From Paenibacillus montanisoli (GTDB lineage Bacteria; Bacillota; Bacilli; Paenibacillales; Paenibacillaceae): a stretch of 64,000 nt of DNA. Below the pieces are notes generated by a model that saw only the letters and a program-made list of their open reading frames with translations, searched no databases and was not told the origin of the DNA. Below are positions 60,082 to 64,000 of the stretch, piece by piece. Every line of letters begins with the position of its first letter. The first letter of the stretch is position 1. The stretch lies in contig NZ_QLUW01000002.1 in the NCBI RefSeq assembly GCF_003268025.1, positions 620,001 through 684,000 of the forward strand, in the 5' to 3' direction. A program made the position numbers and the translations under genes.

Positions 60082-60109
60082 GTAAAGGGCCGCGGATGCC
60101 CAGTCAAAC

Positions 60110-60136
60110 AAAAAACCGATGCGTGCGCACCGGTTT
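60110..60136 (-). terminator. Intrinsic terminator after dapA
   Basis: Minus-strand AACCGGTGCG pairs with CGCATCGGTT (one wobble) and is followed by TTTTTTG, 38 bases after the dapA stop. Confidence 0.85.
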
Positions 60137-60174
60137 GTGGCGACTTCTGAAAACGACCACGAGCAGTGAATGAA

Positions 60175-61038
60175 TTAGTTCAATATACGGCGAAGCGCAG
60201 CCAGCTCTGTCTCCGTCGCATCAACGAGCGGCAGACGTACGCCGCCGACAGGAAGCCCTTTCAGCTTGAGCGCCGCTTTTACGAGCACCGGATTCGGCAG
60301 GTCAAACAGTCCTCTGAATAACGGCAGCGAAGCAGCATGCAGCTTATAGGCAGCCGCTACGTCGCCCTTCAAGTAAGAATCGATGATCTCGCGGATGTCC
60401 TTGCCTATAATATGGCTGGCAACACTTACAATTCCGTATGCCCCAACGGCAACCGCAGGCAGGGCGCTGCTGTCATCGCCGCTGTATACGCGGAAGTCAG
60501 CAGGTGCTTGCGAAGCGATCAGCGTGACTTGGTCTAAAGAAGCGCACTCCTTGGTCGCCACGATATTCGGAATTTGCGCAAGCCGGAGCGTTGTCTCCAC
60601 GGACATGCTGACGATGGTGCGGCCAGGCACGTTATACACCATGATCGGCAGCTTCGTACCTTCGGCAATGACCTTAAAATGCTGATAAATCCCTTCTTGC
60701 GTCGGTTTGTTATAATAAGGCACGACCAATAATGCCCCGTCTACGCCGCATTCCTCGGCAACCTGAGTCAAATGAATCGAATGTGCCGTTTCGTTGCTTC
60801 CGGAGCCTGCGATAATTTTACAGCGGCCGGCAGCATGCTTTACCGCGAATTTGAACAATGCGATTTTTTCTTCATCGGTCAGCGTCGGAGATTCGCCGGT
60901 CGTCCCGGATACGACAATGCTGTCCGTTTGCTGCTCCTCGATCAAGTAGTCCATCAAGCGTCCTGTCGTTTCCCAGTCGATCGAACCGTCCGTATGGAAC
61001 GGGGTAATCATTGCCGTGACTATTCTTCCGAAATCCAT
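60175..61038 (-). CDS. dapA: 4-hydroxy-tetrahydrodipicolinate synthase
   Basis: A 287-residue DapA. The family segments VSGTTGESPTLTDEEK (~43-58), VPYYNKPTQEGIYQHF (~106), PIMVYNVPGRT (~131-141) and the Schiff-base Lys in IVATKECASLD (~162) are all present. It condenses pyruvate with aspartate semialdehyde for lysine/DAP and, in spores, dipicolinate. It lies downstream of dapG and asd, but a hairpin with a T run sits just before its ribosome site. A terminator separates it from rnjB. Confidence 0.97.
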   Translation of the reverse strand: MDFGRIVTAMITPFHTDGSIDWETTGRLMDYLIEEQQTDSIVVSGTTGESPTLTDEEKIALFKFAVKHAAGRCKIIAGSGSNETAHSIHLTQVAEECGVDGALLVVPYYNKPTQEGIYQHFKVIAEGTKLPIMVYNVPGRTIVSMSVETTLRLAQIPNIVATKECASLDQVTLIASQAPADFRVYSGDDSSALPAVAVGAYGIVSVASHIIGKDIREIIDSYLKGDVAAAYKLHAASLPLFRGLFDLPNPVLVKAALKLKGLPVGGVRLPLVDATETELAALRRILN

Positions 61039-61062
61039 GTATGATTCCTCCTAAAAAAGTTC

Positions 61063-61111
61063 TGCGAAGCAAAACATGAGCGAGTAACGAAAATGGTCGT
61101 TTTGCTTCGCA
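61063..61111 (-). promoter_or_regulatory. 13-bp inverted repeat with T run between dapG and dapA
   Basis: On the minus strand TGCGAAGCAAAAC and GTTTTGCTTCGCA form a perfect stem with a 23-base loop, followed by GAACTTTTTT and then AGGAGGA, the dapA ribosome site. It looks like an intrinsic terminator or attenuator placed before dapA. No lysine-riboswitch core was seen. Confidence 0.65.
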
Positions 61112-61170
61112 AAGCTTGACTTCGTAAGCTGGTTTCATCGTGCCCTGCAAAACTTGATAACGTTCTGGTC

Positions 61171-62388
61171 TTACTCGTGTAAGGAGAACTTGGCATGCAG
61201 CGCTTGCAGCGCGCTTGCCATGTAGCCTTCATGGACAAGTACCCAGATCGTCGTATTGGAATCCGCCGACTGCAGAATCGGAATGCCCTTCTCCGTCAAT
61301 GCTTCCACGATGCGTGCCATTATGCCGGGAACCCCGTTCATACCGCCGCCAATGACGGATATTTTGGCGCAACCGCTTACGGCACGGGGAGCATACCCGA
61401 TCTCATGCAGGACGGACACCGCTTTGTCCGCATCATGGTCGAATACCGTATATACGGCGCCGCCCGGATTGACGTTAATGAAATCAACGCTGATCTGATG
61501 CCTTGCCATGGCTTGAAACACTTGCAGTTGAACATCCGTGTGACCGTCCTGCGCCTGGACCGTAATTTGCGTGACGCCGCTCACATGGGCGACGCCGGTG
61601 ACATGACGGTCCCTCACAGCAGCGGATTTTGCAGCAGCATCGAACGTATCGGTAACGAGCGTGCCTTCCTCTTCGGAAAACGTCGATCGGACACGAAGAG
61701 GTATGCGGGCCTGCTGCGCAATTTCCACGGCACGCGGATGAATCACTTTCGCACCTTGCCTTGCCATGTTTCCGACCTCAGCATAGCTGATGACGGACAA
61801 CCGGCGAGCATCTTTCACGATTCTGGGATCCGCGGTCAAAATGCCGTCTACATCTGTATAAATATCAACCCGCTCCGCTCGCAGGGCTGCGCCTAAAGCT
61901 GTCGCCGAAGTATCGCTGCCGCCGCGGCCGAGCGTCGTCATATCCCCTGATTCGGTAACCCCTTGAAAACCGGTTACGATTACGACTTGGCCATCCTTTA
62001 ACGCCTTAAGAATAGCTTCCGTGCGTATTTCCAATATTCGGGCGCGCCCGAATTGGTTATCTGTAATAATCCCCGCGCCTCCGCCAGTTAAAGCGATCGC
62101 CGGAATATCCGAGGCACGCAGCAAACTGCATAGTAAAGCGGCGGAGATGACTTCACCGCACCCCTGCAGCATATCGCGTTCTTTGGCCGGCAATGAATCG
62201 CCATGATTGCGTATGAGCGTCAGCAGCGTGTCCGTTGCGTAGGGATCGCCATTGCGTCCCATTGCAGAGACGACAACGACAAGTCCATATTGCCGTTGCC
62301 GCTCCCGGATAATATGATTGATAACGAATTGCCTTGCTTCGTCCGTGGACAATGATGTACCGCCGAACTTCTGAACGAGGATGCGCAT
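61171..62388 (-). CDS. dapG: Aspartokinase (DapG type)
   Basis: A 405-residue aspartate kinase with a single polypeptide for kinase and ACT domains. KFGGTSLSTDEAR is at ~6-18, the GRGGSDTSATALGAAL region at ~150-165 and two C-terminal ACT domains (VTQITVQAQDGH... and KISVIGGGMNGVPGIMARIVEAL). ATG at 62388 has GGAGG upstream at suitable distance; the TTG two codons earlier abuts the ribosome site. In B. subtilis DapG is inhibited by meso-diaminopimelate. It lies 79 bases after asd in the dpaB-asd-dapG-dapA order. Confidence 0.94.
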   Translation of the reverse strand: MRILVQKFGGTSLSTDEARQFVINHIIRERQRQYGLVVVVSAMGRNGDPYATDTLLTLIRNHGDSLPAKERDMLQGCGEVISAALLCSLLRASDIPAIALTGGGAGIITDNQFGRARILEIRTEAILKALKDGQVVIVTGFQGVTESGDMTTLGRGGSDTSATALGAALRAERVDIYTDVDGILTADPRIVKDARRLSVISYAEVGNMARQGAKVIHPRAVEIAQQARIPLRVRSTFSEEEGTLVTDTFDAAAKSAAVRDRHVTGVAHVSGVTQITVQAQDGHTDVQLQVFQAMARHQISVDFINVNPGGAVYTVFDHDADKAVSVLHEIGYAPRAVSGCAKISVIGGGMNGVPGIMARIVEALTEKGIPILQSADSNTTIWVLVHEGYMASALQALHAKFSLHE

Positions 62389-62467
62389 TGCCAAGCCTCC
62401 GTATCCGAACGGGAAAACCGTCCCTTAAACCGCAGGCGTTCTGACAATCTGCCGTAGTCCATGTTGT

Positions 62468-63508
62468 CTATTCGTTCTCGATTGCGATGTATTCTGCAAT
62501 TTGCACGGCGTTCCATGCCGCGCCTTTGAGCAGATTATCGGAAACGATCCACAAATTCAAGCCGCGTGCATGGCCGAGATCGCGGCGCAGCCGTCCGACG
62601 AACACATCAGGTTGACCGGCCGCTTCCGTTGCTAGCGGGTACCGTTGACCTGCTGGATCGTCGACAAGTACGACTCCCGGAGACTCGGCAATGAGCTTCT
62701 TGACGTCTTCCAGTTCATAATCTTGTTTAAGCTCTACGTATACGGATTCCGAATGTCCATACACGACGGGAATACGAACACATGTCGCCGTCACGTCTAT
62801 GGACTCGTCACCCATGATTTTCTTCGTTTCGCGAACCATCTTCATCTCTTCAAGCGTATAGCCGTTGTCTTGAAACTTATCGATTTGAGGGATCGCATTG
62901 AACGCGATTTGATGCTTCACTGGCAACGAGCCTACCGGCAAAATATCCGGTACGACTTCGTTGCCGGCCAACGCTTCGCGGGTTTGGCGGAGCATTTCGT
63001 CGATCGCGCGGCTGCCGGCTCCGGAAACCGCTTGATAGGTCGATACGATAATGCGGGCAATTCCATAACGGTCTTGCAGCGGTTTGAGCGCCGTTACCAT
63101 CTGGATCGTAGAACAGTTCGGGTTGGCAATAATCCCCCTGTGCTCGCTCACTTTATCAATATTGACCTCCGGCACGATTAGCGGCGTATCTGGATCCATA
63201 CGATACGCATTCGTATTATCGATACAGACCGCTCCGTGCTCGACAGCGTGGGGGGCAAGTGCTTTCGTCACGTCGCCGCCCGCACTGAACAAGGCGATTT
63301 CGATGCCTTTAAAGCTGTCCGGCGTTGCTTCTTCGACCGTCAGCTCTTTACCCTTGAACTTCAGTTTCGTACCCGCAGATCGAGCGGATGAAAGCAGCTT
63401 CAGCTCGGCGATCGGGAAGTTCCTTCTCTCGAGCAGACCGATAATTTGTTCTCCTACTGCGCCTGTCGCACCGACTACAGCGACGTTAAACAATTTCTGA
63501 TTCGACAC
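62468..63508 (-). CDS. asd: Aspartate-semialdehyde dehydrogenase
   Basis: A 346-residue Asd. VVGATGAVGEQI near ~11-22 is the NADP motif, and the active-site Cys is in NPNCSTIQM at ~129, with QAVSGAGSRAID at ~160. It reduces aspartyl phosphate to aspartate semialdehyde for DAP, lysine, threonine and methionine. The start is GTG at 63508 with GAGGAG about 9 bases upstream. It lies between dpaB and dapG, the spoVF-asd-dapG arrangement. Confidence 0.96.
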   Translation of the reverse strand: MSNQKLFNVAVVGATGAVGEQIIGLLERRNFPIAELKLLSSARSAGTKLKFKGKELTVEEATPDSFKGIEIALFSAGGDVTKALAPHAVEHGAVCIDNTNAYRMDPDTPLIVPEVNIDKVSEHRGIIANPNCSTIQMVTALKPLQDRYGIARIIVSTYQAVSGAGSRAIDEMLRQTREALAGNEVVPDILPVGSLPVKHQIAFNAIPQIDKFQDNGYTLEEMKMVRETKKIMGDESIDVTATCVRIPVVYGHSESVYVELKQDYELEDVKKLIAESPGVVLVDDPAGQRYPLATEAAGQPDVFVGRLRRDLGHARGLNLWIVSDNLLKGAAWNAVQIAEYIAIENE

Positions 63509-63591
63509 CGGTGTCGTCTCCTCTCGAACTTAGGTCAAGGATTTCTCCAGCAAGTTATGAATTCGAATAATTGCGTCTTCTTGAGTTCAGT

Positions 63592-64000
63592 TCAAGTACG
63601 TTCGACCAACAACGGCTGCAGCTGTTTGCCTTGCAATGCGGCTTCGCATGTTTCCGGCACCAGCTCCATTTTGGCGACAAGCGAGTTAGGCTTCTGGATC
63701 GGATTATCCTGCCCAAACGGAACGAAATAAACGTTCTTGCAAACTAAAAGCTTTGCGATATTAGCGGCGTTCAAGCCAAGACCGTCGTTCGTCGAGATCG
63801 CGAGCACAAGCGGGCGCTGGTTGCGCATCTGCGCTTTCGCTGCCATCAGAACGGGTCCGTCAGTCTGTGCATTGGCCAATTTACTTGTCGTATTGCCCGT
63901 GCAGGGCGCAATAACAAGGACGTCGAGCAGTTTGGAAGGCCCCAGGGGCTCCGCGTCGACGATTGTCGAAATGATTTCGTTTCCGGTAATCGACCTCAGC
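63592..64000 (-). CDS. dpaB: Dipicolinate synthase subunit B, 3' part
   Basis: The C-terminal ~135 residues of DpaB (SpoVFB); the 5' part lies beyond the window. The flavoprotein-type motif VLVIAPCTGNTTSKLAN and the ending FVPFGQDNPIQKPNSLVAKMEL match the family. With DpaA it makes dipicolinic acid in the mother cell late in sporulation, using dihydrodipicolinate from DapA. It is the first (in the visible part) gene of the dpaB-asd-dapG-dapA group. The frame is open to position 64000, so no start is visible. Confidence 0.93.
   Translation of the reverse strand, partial: LRSITGNEIISTIVDAEPLGPSKLLDVLVIAPCTGNTTSKLANAQTDGPVLMAAKAQMRNQRPLVLAISTNDGLGLNAANIAKLLVCKNVYFVPFGQDNPIQKPNSLVAKMELVPETCEAALQGKQLQPLLVERT

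Noticed and set aside
61039-61170. A lysine riboswitch before dapA
   Set aside because: The gap is only about 130 bases and shows one long hairpin, not the five-helix L-box arrangement.

Overview
The window looks like a chromosomal segment of a spore-forming Firmicute of the Paenibacillaceae (Paenibacillus/Cohnella type). The evidence is the block dpaB-asd-dapG-dapA-rnjB-tepA-ylzJ-spoIIIE, the block ymfF/H/I/J/K-rodZ, and the run cinA-recA-recX-rny-ymdB-spoVS. These follow the Bacillus subtilis gene order closely at moderately high GC. Spore genes (dpaB, spoVS, a SleB-type enzyme, spoIIIE) are present. 57 of the 58 protein genes called lie on the minus strand; only one MFS transporter is on the plus strand. 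Long plus-strand open frames are antisense shadows of GC-rich genes. No rRNA, tRNA, insertion sequence, prophage or CRISPR array was seen.

Positions 1-10.4 kb hold a carbohydrate uptake region. It has a LacI-type regulator, a lipoprotein solute-binding protein, and a second membrane-anchored solute-binding protein of about 978 residues with an extra N-terminal half. These are followed by two permeases, an NHL-propeller/TPR membrane protein, a Yip1 membrane protein and the start of a DUF5696 protein. No ATPase gene is present. Positions 10.5-18.4 kb carry poorly known genes (DUF2809, a DUF3900-like protein, a nucleotidyltransferase), a HelD-type helicase with two tandem hairpins in its leader, DUF1294 and hrpB.

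Positions 18.5-25.2 kb are a cobalamin salvage and uptake operon (btuF-btuC-btuD-cobT-cobU-cobS-cbiZ) behind a well-preserved cobalamin riboswitch and intrinsic terminator. Its probable promoter overlaps the stop codon of copA. Positions 25.2-32.3 kb hold copA, a rhodanese, a YbjQ-like protein, a DUF3889-like secreted protein, a DUF4184 membrane protein, signal peptidase I, the MFS transporter and ricA. Positions 32.4-38.9 kb hold miaB, pduL, korB/korA, an M19 dipeptidase and spoVS with a sigma-H-type promoter.

Positions 39-64 kb are core functions: ymdB, rny, recX, recA (with a LexA-type box), cinA, pgsA, rimO, yajQ, rodZ, ymfK, ymfJ, ymfI, the M16 pair ymfH/ymfF, a SleB-like enzyme, spoIIIE, ylzJ, tepA, an RNase J, dapA, dapG, asd and the 3' part of dpaB. 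Together these cover RNA turnover (RNase Y, RNase J, RicA), DNA repair and translocation, and lysine/dipicolinate synthesis for wall and spore. At least eighteen genes are best read from TTG or GTG starts, judged by Shine-Dalgarno placement. All family assignments come from reading motifs; no database search was run.
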